Shown here: positions 33,701-46,323 of the stretch, piece after piece
How positions within the stretch are numbered: the stretch's first letter is position 1
Layout of the letters: each line of letters opens with the position of its first letter
Assembly: GCA_021292165.1 (NCBI GenBank)
Contig: CM037885.1
Location: 10,845,042-10,909,041 of the forward strand
Source: Shinisaurus crocodilurus
Lineage: Eukaryota > Chordata > Lepidosauria > Squamata > Shinisauridae
DNA length: 64,000 bases
Reading direction: 5' to 3'
Notes under the pieces: generated by a model
Database searches by the model: none
The model's input: the letters and a program-made list of their open reading frames with translations, nothing else
What the model was told of the DNA's origin: nothing
Translations under genes and position numbers: made by a program

Positions 33701-36360
33701 AGGCCAGGGTACTCCTGAGCTTCTTCCAGCCTGCTTCCCTCCCCCTCTGAAGCACCCTCACTAGATGGGCTGAAAAGCCCATCTAGTGAAAATCAGAAAA
33801 GATGGAGGAGGATGGGGAGATGAGGATTGCCTCCACCGCGCCTCCTGCCCTGCCAGCTTCGGCCTGGAGAGGCATAGGGAACTTGGGGGCTTCTGAGCAG
33901 TGAGGGTTGTGTCCTAATATGCATATGAATGCTTATACATATGAATATAAACCACAATTTGGAGGAAGCTTTATTTGGTTCACAAGGATGCATTTGATTC
34001 ATGTATCATGGTAGCAGAACCACTCTGGAAGAGGCATTTCCCTTCTCTGCTCACACAGGAGGGAAAGCCTCTTCTAAAATGGTTTTTAGATAAGGTGCAC
34101 TGTGTGTCACTGCAGCAGGCACCATCTTACAAGAGACATTCCCATCTCCTTTGCTCACAGGAAAGATTACCTCTAAGATTAATCCTACTGCTACAACACA
34201 TGCATACATCACCTAAAAACAGTCTTAGAAGAGGCATTCCTGCCTGTGTGTGGGAGAGGCAGAAATGCCTCTTCACGGATGGCACCAGCTTGTTTTGCAA
34301 GTACTTGTTGTACTGCATTTTTTTTTTAATTAAAAAAAATCTGCTATTCAGTGGCCACCTATCACGGATGGTGTAGCAGGGGGTTTCCTGTATTGGGAGG
34401 AGGTTGGACTAGATGATCTTTGAGCTCTCTTCCAATTCGACAATTAATTGCCAGCATCTTTTCAATTGATCAAAAGGTTTTTAATCAAGCAGCTAACCTA
34501 TCAACTAGGGAAATCATGAGGACTAGAAGAAACACGCACACACAGAAAGATCATTGATCCCACCATGAGAGCTAATGTCAGGCATAGCCCTAGCACCACT
34601 GTGGGCCCTATGTCTTTGGAGCCAGACTTTGATTCAGACTTAGAGCAGGATGATTGGGAACCCAGTTCAGTCGTTGGAAGCTCAGGACCTGGGAGCTTAG
34701 TTCTGCCCAGCTTCCCATCTGATTGCAGTCTGGAGGAAGAGGATACTCCTTATCAGCCACAGCTGTGGCCAATGATTTCCAGCCTGGGAATGTGAGAACT
34801 GTGCAGGAGGAAGACTTTGCAGGGGAAGGGGGCTCTGGACTCTCACCCAGATTATGGCTCCAACTGAAAAGGGCAGAACAGAGATGCCCCCTCAGATGTA
34901 GTGCCAGTTTATGGGCCAGCCAGATTCCCCTCTCAGGAGAGATCATCAGAAGAGCTTTAGGACGGAGCCCCTCCCCTGTATTTCAGCTGGTGTACAGGAT
35001 GAAAAGCCTTTGCTGAGAACAATGCCTTAAATGCCTGAAATGCTTTCTTGCCTGGACATATCATGAATTTTGGACACGTGTCTGCCTTGAACCCTGTACC
35101 ATTAAGCCTCTGTGTGGGAATATATTCATGGACTTTGGACTCTAACTGTGACTCTGTGCGACTTCTAGCCTTGGGACTTTCTCTTGAACAAAGGAATGTG
35201 CCAACAGCCTTTTGCCTATGCCAGCTCATTTATTGGTGCGGTAACTGTGTTAGCTCTGCCCAGGGCCAGTGCAAGGCAGTTTGGTGCCCTAGGCAAGATC
35301 AGATATTTAGCGCGCCCCCCTTCCCACTTGAGCCCTCCCTCCCTCCAGCCCTATGCTCCTGGCTCCCCCTTTAGCCCGGCGCCCTAGGCAGCCGCCTAGT
35401 TGGCCTAATGGTAACACCGGCCCTGGCTCTGCCATGAACTCTGGAAAGCTTGATCTGTGTAACCTAATCTACTGCAATAAAGGATTTCGTAGTAATGGAC
35501 CACGCCACTTCAGGTGCAGGGGTGATTTAACTCAGGAAAGTGGCATGGGGCAAAGAGTTAATGCCGTTCCTTCTGATCCAAATCCCACCTCATGGCTGCT
35601 TTTGGAAAAACAAAATTATGTTGGGAGTTCCAGCTGCAGCGCTCCAGTGTATCGATTCGTATCATTTGGCCCTCAGCGTTAATCCTCAGCGCTCCTATGG
35701 ACTGACCGTTTGGTACTCCGCTGTTGCAAAGCTCGGTGTCGCAGTACTCCTCCGCCAGAAACACCATCTGCTTGCCGGAGTAGTGTGTGAGGGAATTGTT
35801 TGGCTTCCCACTCATGTCACAGCCCTTCCAGATGTAGCTGGACAACCTAGAACCTGCAGTGGTAGGGAGGAAGAGGGGGGGGAGAGGGAGAGAGAGGGGG
35901 GGGGGAGGCAGACAGACAGACAGACAGACAGTTAAAATGAATGCAGATGCAATGTCCTTCAATAGTGTCACAGCCATGGCATGATTCCAGCTCCGCAATT
36001 TGCCTTACACACACACACACACACACACACACACGCGGTTAGCTCTCAGGCTTGCACCTCCCCTCGTAGTTCAGGTGGGCTGTCACGCATGGCGGCATAT
36101 TTGTGTTTAATATGGGCGTCTTTCACCTTACAAAAATAGAATCCACGAACATATTAAAAATAGCTGCAAAATTGCTCCAGGGATCAGGTGCTGGTGAAGA
36201 GGTATGTTGATGACACACAAGCACTAGCCAATAGATGCCCACCACCCAGCAGCTTTCCTCCCCTAACATGTTCGAGACTTGTAGAACTGTGTGTTGTTTT
36301 TTGGGCAGCCACTCACTCTCTTTCAGCCTCGCCTACCTCAGGGGGTTGTTGTGAGGATAG

Positions 36361-36394
<34 letters not shown>

Positions 36395-39300
36395 TGGGGG
36401 GGAACACCATGTACTCTGCCTCTTGAGGTCCTTGGAGGAAAGGTGAGATATAACTGTAGTAAAAAAATGTATGTAGATAGATCTACTCTGTGTGAAGAAG
36501 TTACTTCTTTCACTCTCGACTCTCCTTCTTGAATCTCCAGGCCCATCAATTTTCTTGTGTGACTCCAAATTCTAGTTTTGGGAGAAGGAGAAAAAAATGT
36601 TCTCTCGTGCCTCTATAAGCCTCTAGCTCAGTGTTCTCCAACTTGGGGTCCCCAGATGTTTTTGGCCTACAACTCCCAGCATGCCCCAGCCAGCTACGCT
36701 GGCTGGGGCAAGCTGGGTGTTGTAGGCCAAAAACATCTGGGGACCCCAAGTTGGAGAACACTGCTCTAGCTGTAGGCAGGAAATGCCCGTGCTCCCACGC
36801 CCCCCCCCCCCGACCACCATCACACCTCCTGCAGAACTCACGGTCCAGAATGGCCATGACGGTGGTGCGGCACTGTTCCTGATGCTCTCTGCAGACCTCC
36901 GTTTCTCGGCAATCGCTGTCCTCGCCGTGACAAGAGTAGCACTGAAAGCCGGCGACTGTGAGAAGAGGCCGGAAAGGGAAACCATTAGCAAATTGGGTTA
37001 GTGGAGGTAAGGTGGCCAAGCAAGTGTCCTACTTTAGAGAGAACAGTGCACTATGTGAAGGTGTTCTCTATTTGGAGAGCTGTCTTGTCCAAGTCCAGTT
37101 TAAAGAGAAAGAACCCGAAGAAAAGAGAGCAGAAAGAGCCCTGAAGCCACACATCCGTGGTTAGCATCAGCAGCAGACTGGGCAAGCACAGAGAGGGCGC
37201 CTGGCCACAGTCTTCCCCACTAGAATGGGATGTAAACATCCCACAGTCGCCTCTCACCACATTGGCAGTAAAATAACAACAATGGTAATATTAGTCGTAG
37301 TAATAAATCGAACAACTAACCATTTGTTGCCCTTTCATGGCACCCCAAATCTGCCGCCTGAAGCAGTTGCCTCACTCTGCCTAATGGTAGGGTTGGCCCT
37401 GTTCCGCTCTACAGGATGTCAGAGGTCTTTCCCAGCTCTGCTATCTGAGGGATTCTTTAACGTTAGCCATTGAACCCAGGACCACCACCTTCTTTTCTTT
37501 TCCGGTGAAGATGTTCTTCTGCTGTGCTATGCTTCCCCCCTCCCCCGCCCCCACCCCACTGAGCTGACAAGACACTGCAGTCATCAAATTGTCAGGGGCT
37601 TTCCAAAAAGACCCGTGGAGGGAACAAGTCCAGGAACGCTTTTCCACACTGGGAAAGGCTCCAGAAAATTAAAACTCTGTCCAGGGGCTCCCGTTTGGCA
37701 GCTGCTCTGCAGTGTGTACTTAGCGTGAATGATTCACGTGGCCTTGGTGATTAGAAAAGAACCCAGGAGTCCTGAACCCACCCACCCCACACACACACAC
37801 ACTCCTCCTATTTTGAAACAAGGCTCTCCCCTCAGAGCTGGGACTAAGAGCCAAGAGGCCTAGCCTGTGGCTCACGCTGGCTGAGTGCCTTGTCTGAGCG
37901 TGGAAAGCTAAGCAGGGCCAGGCCTGGCTATTACTTGGATGGGAGACCCCTCCTCTAGTTTCCTGCATTGAGCAGGGGGGTGGACTCGATGGCCTTGTAG
38001 GCCCCTTCCAACTCCTATGATCTATGAAATCTCCCCACTCCTGCTTTCACCAGTGGGCTTCCAGCAGGGCTGGTTCCAGGTTGGGGGGGGGGGTCAGCCA
38101 AGTGCCTTCTGGCGGGCCCCCTCCTAGTTCTGTGCCCCTCCCAGGGGGCTGCGTGTGGCCATTTCACATTTCCAACCACGTGCTGGGTTGAGGCCTGTGG
38201 CTCACGCTGGCTCAGCTTGTCTGAGCGTGGAAAGCTAAGCAGGGTCAGGCCTGGCTATTACTTGGATGGGAGACCCCTCCTCTAGTTTCCTGCATTGAGC
38301 AGGGGGTGGGACTCGGTAGCCTCGTGGGCTCCTTCCAATTCTATGATCTATGAAATCTATGATGCAATTATGTCTGAGGTGTTGTCAGGGGAAATGTTAA
38401 ACAGCGGCCCACAGACTCGGTCTGTGTCAGTGTCCAGTGTCCACGGGGGCGCGTGGGGGGTCTGAGGCAGGCCTTAGCGCTGGTGGGCCTCCTGCTGCGG
38501 TCCTGGCAGCTCGTCTGAGAATTCTGGGTGCTGACGCTGGGCCAGGGTGGGGCACCAATCCCTTCCCAGAGCCAGGGCTTGAACCCAGGACCCCTGGTTC
38601 CCATTTATTTATTTATTATATTTATACCCCGCCTTTTTTCCTGCAAGGATCCCAAGGCGGCTTACATGATCCTCCTCCTCCTCTCCATTTTATCCTCACA
38701 ACAACAACCCTGTGAGGTAGGTTAGGCTGAGAGTCAGTGGCTGGCCCAAAGTCACCCAGTGAGCTTCATGGCCTGAGCGGGGACTAGAACCCTGGATCTC
38801 CCGAGTCCCAGTCCAACACCACTCCTGCTCTCACCACTAGACATTGCTCCACTCCTAGAGTGGGTTTTTTGTTTGTTCGTTTGCTTCTCTCCCTCTTTTT
38901 AGGATTTGGCGCCTCACAGAGTGGGGGACAGGAGCCCAAGCCTCTTGATTTCCTCCCCCACGTCTCCTTATTTCTGTTTGCTTGAGGCTGCGCATATCCC
39001 AAGCACACACCCTGGGATCTACCAATGCACAGTTGCTTGGAAAGTCCCCTTGAATAAAGCAGGACTTGCTTCTGAATAAATATGCATGGATTGGCCTCTC
39101 AGTCTATCTTCCTGCTGCGTATATTATTATTTATTTATTTATTTATTACATTTCTATACCGCCCAATAGCCGAAGCTCTCGGAGGGGGGAGGGCGGTTCA
39201 CAACAATTAAAACCACAAAATACAACACACAAAATAGAGTATAAAAATTTAAAACTACAGTATAAAATAGGAGTAAACGTCGAAATAAAGCCTAGCAGCA

Positions 39301-41970
39301 ATACAGAGATTTAAAATATTTGAGTGCCTTATACAGTATTCTAATAATTCAGCCTTTTAAATTATGTACTTAATTTAACGTTTTTAGCAGTTCGTGTTTT
39401 AGGGTTTAAAATTGTTGTTCACTGCCTTGAAGGCTTTTTAGCAAAAAAAAAAGGTAGTATAAAAATGTTACTAATAACATCATCCACATCATCATCATTA
39501 TCATCTCTGCTCTCCCCACTCTTGCCATGCAGGAGTCTTGATACTTGGCCCAGATGATACCCCCGTCCCCCGGGATGGAGGGAGAAGCTCTCCGCAACTC
39601 ATCCCTTCCAGGGCCCATCTGTGGCTTCTGCTTGGCTTGCGGCCGGTTCTGAGAGACTTCGCTGACTCACTCACTTAGCTGGGAGTAGAATCCAGCGCCG
39701 CAGAGCGATGTTGGTGGTATGTACACACGGTGGGGAGAAATGTGCAAGTCACATCCTGTCTGCCACATGCACAGGCGGCTTTTCCCGTATCTAGGCCATC
39801 TCTCTCGGGCTCTCAGCCTTTTCCTTGGTGCTGCTGGAGCGAGGGGGAGAAGTCTCCATTCCCCAGTCTCCAGTGCCAGCTGGACTGTTGTTGATGGTTT
39901 TAAAATTGTTTTTAGATACAGGTTTGTCTCTCTGCGTGTTACATGTGAACATGTTTGTATGCATATGGTTTCTATAAGGTATTTTTAAAGGTTTTGATCT
40001 CTGTAAACCGCCCAGAGAGCTTCGGCTGTTGTTGGGTGCTATAGAAATGTAATAAACAAAACGAAATGAAAAGAAAAGAAACAGCATTTCTACCCTCCTC
40101 CCCACCCCCTGTATCCCAGCCTCAACCAATCCTCTCCGGGCTCTCTCAGCTATCCTAGGAACATCGGAAGCTGCCTTATACTGAGTCAAGACTCAAAATA
40201 GCTCACGCTGGCTCAGCTTGTCTGAGCGTGGAAAGCTAAGCAGGGTCAGGCCTGGTTATTACTTGGATGGGAGACCCCTCCTCTAGTTTCCTGCATTGAG
40301 CAGGGGGTTGGACTCGATGGCCTAGTAGGCCCCTTCCAACTCTAGCAATCTATGAATCACTATACAGACCCTTGGTCCATCTAAGCCAGTGATGGCGAAC
40401 CTTTTTGAGCCCGAGTGCCCAAACTGCAACACAAAACCAACTTATTTATTTCAAAGTGCCAACACTGCAATTAAACCTGAATACCGAGGTTTTAGTTTTA
40501 GAAAAACAACCCATACAGTTGTCCAGACTACTAATTCTTTTGTCTTAAAAAAAGAAAAACACAATAACAGAGCTTTCAATGATACAAACAGTTTTTTGTT
40601 GGAAAAAAAAATCAACTCAAAAAATTATTATAGTACTACATTGTACACATAGCCTGAAGGGAATCCATACAAACTTTTTAAATAATTAGGCACATGTATT
40701 TTTGGATAAGGGATTCTCAACTTGTAATATGATTATATGCCAGACTGAAATTGTATGGGGCAAGCTTCTACAGATGTCGGATTAGTAAAAGTAAAAGTCA
40801 ACCTGTACTAGGATGAGCAAGATAAACAAGAAAACTAAACGTGCTTAACACATTTTAAACACTTTATGTCTTGGACTGCAAACACTGCATTAGGTAAAAG
40901 TTTGCATTGGGCATGCTTTTGCACAATTAATGTGATTTTTGCTATTGCATGCATACTGATAATTTGTCAAACCTTGGCTCGTACTCCGTTAGTTTGAGAG
41001 CAACACATGCAGCACTCGGGTCAACTGTTAGGGCTTTACAGCCAAGCCATGCTCTGTGCATCATTCTTCAAAATCTTTTAAATGTGATAACAATGTAGAA
41101 AAGAATTCTGTAACAGGAATTCTAGAATAAAATCATTCTGTTCCACACTGTGAGAAAGAACAAAATCATTAGTGTTTTGCAGAAGGGGACAGTCTTTTCG
41201 CGATCTGGTGACCAATGGCCCGAGTGCCCACAGAGAGGTGCCCGTGCCATAGGTTTGCCATCACTGATCTAAGCCCAGTACTGTCGACACTGACCGGCAG
41301 CGATGGCTCTCTGGGGGTTCAGGCAGCAGATGCCGGCGATCGAACCTGGGACCTTCTGCATGCAAAGCAGGTGGCTCCACCGCTGAGCCACAGCCCCTCC
41401 ACCCTCTTCACACTATCTGGTTAACCCAGGACACAGTTGGTTCACATCACCCAGTGTGGTGTAGTGGTTAGAGCCACTGTAGTGTAGTGCTTAGAGCAGT
41501 GTTCCCCAACCTTGGGTCCCCAGATGTTTTTGGCCTACAACTCCCAGCACGCCCCAGCCAAGGTTGGAGAACACTGGCTTAGAGTGTTGGACTGGGACTG
41601 GAGAGACCCGGTTTCAAATCCCCACTCAGCCATGAAGCTCCCTGGGTGACTTTGGGTCAGTCACTGACGCTCAGCCTCTGACTCTCAGCCTAACCTACGT
41701 ACCTCACAGGGCTGTTGTGAGGATACCATGGAGAGGAGGATTATGAATGCCACCTTAGGCTCCTTGGAGTAAAAATGTAAGAAACAAAGAAACAAAAAAC
41801 ACACACACACATCACTTGCCAGCTATTTGCCGCTCAACAATGACCCTAAACATGCATAACTGAAAGATGTGCGTGCCTAGGGGGACCCCATGGCAGGACC
41901 CGCTTGTCTCCTCCTCCGTGCTGCCATCGCAAGCTGTTTTCAGCATGCTGTGACTTTTTCATCCCTTTAA

Positions 41971-42011
<41 letters not shown>

Positions 42012-45000
42012 ATTGTGAACCCAGCTTGACAGCAGGCTTTTGCGACCCCCATTTTGACAGCCTACTGGCAACACTAGAGACTGTCCTCAGGGTGAACTCA
42101 CTTTTCTAGTTGCTTCCCAAGACCCTGGGTGCACAGGGACATGGAAAAGTGCAAGCCATCCACTTTTAAAAAGAACCAGAATTTTGACAGCTACCTGCCA
42201 AACTCTGGCTCCTTTTAAAAGGGGGTGGCTCACACACTCCATGTTCCCAAGCACATAGAATCTCTGGAACAACTGGAAAAGTAGATTCACCCTTAGGACA
42301 GTCTAGTGCAAAGAGAGAGAGAGAGACCCCCTTTTTGCAAGCAAAGATCACTCGCACCATTGGTTTCCCTTGACAGCTTGTCTTTTGACAGCTATCAAGA
42401 GAAACCAAAGGGAAGAAAAAGCCTATTTGGAGCTTCTTTGAGTCAATGTCCAGGGTTGGTACCTGCTGTGCTGTACTATGGCAGCAGGTACCCCCCCACA
42501 ACATTGACCCAGCCGAGGTTTCCAATTGCCACACTCGTAGAACTGCACACCTTAGCAGTAGTGCAAGTGCAACTAAATAATAATACCCTCCCCCCCAAAT
42601 TGTGCACATTGTGGGTGCAAATTTCTTTTTTTAAAAAAAATGTTTCCCAAACACTGACAGCCCCTCCAGTGTGCCACTTGGGTACTCTGAAGGGCTGCCA
42701 AAACAGGGATCACAAAAGACAGCTGTCAAGCCGGCCTTCGTGATCTCTGAAAAAACAGTTAAAGGATTTAAAAAGCTGTGGCGAGCAGAAATGGCTCACA
42801 ATCGTGGGCGGGGGACATCCAGCCAGTGTCAGTCACCCCAAAGTGCTCTTTGGGGCAGCTGGCCCTGGCGGATGCCTGGGCAAGCTTGGCAAGACCGGCA
42901 TGGGTTTTTTTTTGCCACTCTTGCCAAGTGAGTTGCTGGCTGGTTCCCGGTAACCACGATGGGGTCGGTCACCCGAGTTCAGTCAACACAACAAACCATC
43001 ATGGGCACAACAACTCCTAGAACAAGCTATGGGTTGTCAGGGTGGCTTGTTGCCCTCAAACAAGCCACCCTATGGGAATCAGTCTGGGTTCGCACAACAC
43101 GACAACCCATCATAGGTAACAACCCACAGTGTGTTGCCGTATCGTGTGAACCCAGTCAGTGTCTGCTTGCTAATGTGGCATATCTTTCAATCGTCCCTCA
43201 CTCTGTCTTGTTTGTATCTCTCTTTGTGCGGGATTAGCCCTAAACAGCACTTATAAAAAGACTTTAAATACATAAAATCAGTACCAAAACCAACTAATAT
43301 ATATCCATTGCCAAATTATTCTATATTTGTCCCACGAACAGAATACAAATACTAATTCTAAGAGGCGGAAATCCCATGGTGAGCTCTGACTCAGACGGAA
43401 TGCTGCTGCCCACCTCTTCTTTTCACAACTGCAAGATGTGTGAACAATTCATATCCTGCACTTTACTCACTACCTGTTCAGCTGGACACATCTCAGAAGA
43501 AGCACGGAAGTGGCAGTCAGTCAACTCAACAGTGTAAACTTAAAGGGAATTATGAGTTAAGCCATGGGCCATGGCCTAGTTTTCCCATCTACATGAGTGA
43601 GTGCACTTGGGGCCCCTTTCTGATGAAATATCCCCAGTTCAATAGATTCTCTAACCCCTGAGGCATGAAACCGAGGAGTCTTCCCTTCCCTATTTGATTC
43701 CATATGCAAGATTTCTCGCCATATGCAAGATTCCAATATTCATCCTGAATATTATTCATTTATTTATTTATAATTATGTTTCGGTTGCCTTTAAGGATGG
43801 AACCCTCCCAAGGCAGAGTACGTAGTAAAAGTGTGGAGAAAGCCTGAGCACACACGGTTGAACCCTGACATAGTTTCCCCCTTTCACTGGCACCCCTCTT
43901 CCCCACACCTTCCTGCATAATCCTCACCCAGGGGACAGGAGACACAGTTCTGGGCAAACCAGTTGTACGTGGTCACATCTGCATAGCTACATCTGCATAG
44001 CCTCAATAGGGCGCATTTATATCTAGCCTCCAGGAAGGGCATAAACATTCCAGAGGTGGGGAGCAGTCTCAAAGAGCTGCAAAGTACCCCAAAGTATCCA
44101 GGAGATGCCAGCATCCAAGAGGTGCCACCACCCCGCAGGGTGGAACCAGCCCACCTGGTCATCAAGGGCGGAGAGGGGGGTGAGGGAGGGTAGAAAAGAC
44201 CAGTCCTCAAGAACAAAGGGTTGGTTGGGAATGGGAACACGGTGCAGGCTTGCACAGGTCAGGTCTTTGACTCCGGTCAGGACCAAGCAACTTCCACCCC
44301 TGGCCAGGGCGCCCAGAGATCGGCTGCATAGACCGCTACGCTATTTTCCGTAAGTCAGATTATCTGATGTGAAGTTATTCTCTGTATTAAGTAAGCCTAT
44401 ATCTTGTATGTGGATTGAAGCCTTCCGCTTCAGTGATTTTTATGGACTGTTCTGTTTATACTGTGAAATTCCTGGTAGTCTATTAGTTCCGCTTCATTAA
44501 AGGCATAGTAAATAAACCTATTTCTGACCTCAACACGATTCTTTGTCAATGGCTGGTTGCGGTTCCGTTTAAAGCGCACGGAAGTCGCGTAAAGGGCATT
44601 TTCTCAGTGCCGGTTAACCCGTTAAGTGCTGAACTCGTGCCAAGGACCGGTTTGGTCCTCCACAAAAAGAAACAAGACAACAAAACAGTAATAATAATTT
44701 TAAAAAAATCAATAAAAATAATGCCAGCGATTACAACTAAAGGCGGCAGCCCAGTTCAAGAAAAAAACATTGAAAACAAGTGAGTCTTCAGACTTTCCCA
44801 AAGGCCTGCAAAAAAGGGGCCTGATGAGCTCCCAATGGAAGCTCATTCCAGAGGTGTGGGGCCACTACCAAAAAGGCCCACCTCTTCATACTCACCAACT
44901 GAATCGACGCTGGTGGCGGGCAAGCGAGAAAGGCCTCTGTTGATAATCTCAGAGTGCAGGCATTGCTATGATTCTTTGGATTCTTGTACACATCCTCAAA

Positions 45001-46276
45001 TATATCTACGGTAAGTATGGTTTAGTCGTACCCTTTCATCCATGCAGCCAGAATGACTAGAGGGCAGGTTCATAAATGCATGCTAATCTCTTAATAACTT
45101 CCACGTGTGAATGGGTGATTTCAGCCAGCTGAACTTTCATATCTACTCTAACTCACTATTTTGTCAATGGTGTCTGTTCATACTTTTTGGCTATCAGTTA
45201 TCAAAGGTGGGTGCATATGCTCTCCTCCACATGTCAAATGAACACACAAAGGGGGCCATAGAGGCTACCTCCATCTACCACCATCGGCTATGCACCGTCA
45301 CCACACTCCTCCAGGAATCAGTGTGTAGCACAGTAATCAAGTGCAGAGATCCAAGTGTAGGACAGTAATCAGGCGTAGAGATTTCATGTGTTGTGCATGT
45401 ATTTATTAACCCACCCAAAGGGTGTCTATTTTCCTACCCTTCCACTGGCCTGGTTCCCACATCATGACAACCCCACAGTTCATTTAACCTATGGGTTGTC
45501 AGCGATGAGCCTCTTTCAGTGGGTTGCCGCCTGCTGCCTGCCTGAACGCTGAGCAAGGCATTTTTGGTTTGGTTTATTTATTTATTTATTTATTATTACA
45601 TTTATTTATTGCCCATCTGGCCGGCAAACCGGCCACTCTGGGCAATGTACACATGATAAAATACAGAGTAAAATACATTTAAAACAGTATAAAATTTTAA
45701 AATCTTAGCCCACCCCATATTCCCGCCTGAACAGCCATGTTTTTAGTGAGCGGCGGAAGCTCAGCAGAGAGGGGGCATGGCGGAGGTCACTAGGGAGAGA
45801 GTTCCACAGTATGGGGGCCACCACAGAAAAAGGCCCTCTTGTAAAAAGTCCTTTCAACAACAAAAAGAAGCAAAAGAACTCCTCGCTCAGCTTCCAGGCA
45901 CCCAGCAGGCAGCAGCACTGAAAAGCCCCAAGGGAGGAAGTCCTGGTTAAGTTCGGGGGGGGGGGCTTTTCCAAAAGCTCAAGCTGCTGGAGAGGCTGCA
46001 AGGACAGAATGTGGTAAAAAAACACACACCCAAAAACGAGCGTGTACGAACCCCTCAGCCACCTTCTTGCAGTAAGGTAAGGACTGAAGCCCCAGACCCT
46101 GAGAAATTTCTCTGAAACTCTCAGCCCTTCCCACAATTTTGCGGTGCAATTTATTTTTGCCCCTCCCTGCAACGAATCGTCAAAAATAAATCAACCGGAA
46201 AATTCGGCACAGCACTAGCTGGGTGTGATGTGCCTGCCTTCCTGCTCACTTCTCTCCCCTTCTCACCTCTATATTA

Positions 46277-46323
<47 letters not shown>

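Larger units (their letters stand above)
40157..41399 (-). mobile_element. tRNA-Ala-derived SINE with two nested insertions
   Basis: The minus strand starts GGGGCTGTGGCTCAGCGGTG, with TTTGCATGCAG and GGTTCGATCGCC: a tRNA-Ala-like head with A and B boxes. It is interrupted by the hAT element 40387-41266 and the 5S-derived SINE 40198-40356. Relatives: 62267-62641 and 47893-48025. Confidence 0.75.

Noticed and set aside
34565..34795. Plus-strand acidic frame of 76 codons
   Set aside because: No splice partners or known domain; appears to belong to an old retroposon or LTR-type sequence.
43920..44010. Minus-strand stretch reading NCVSCPLG before a GTGAGG donor, like an LU or Cys-rich exon
   Set aside because: It lies wholly inside the solo LTR at 43832-44664 and does not fit the PLAUR reading frame or cysteine pattern.
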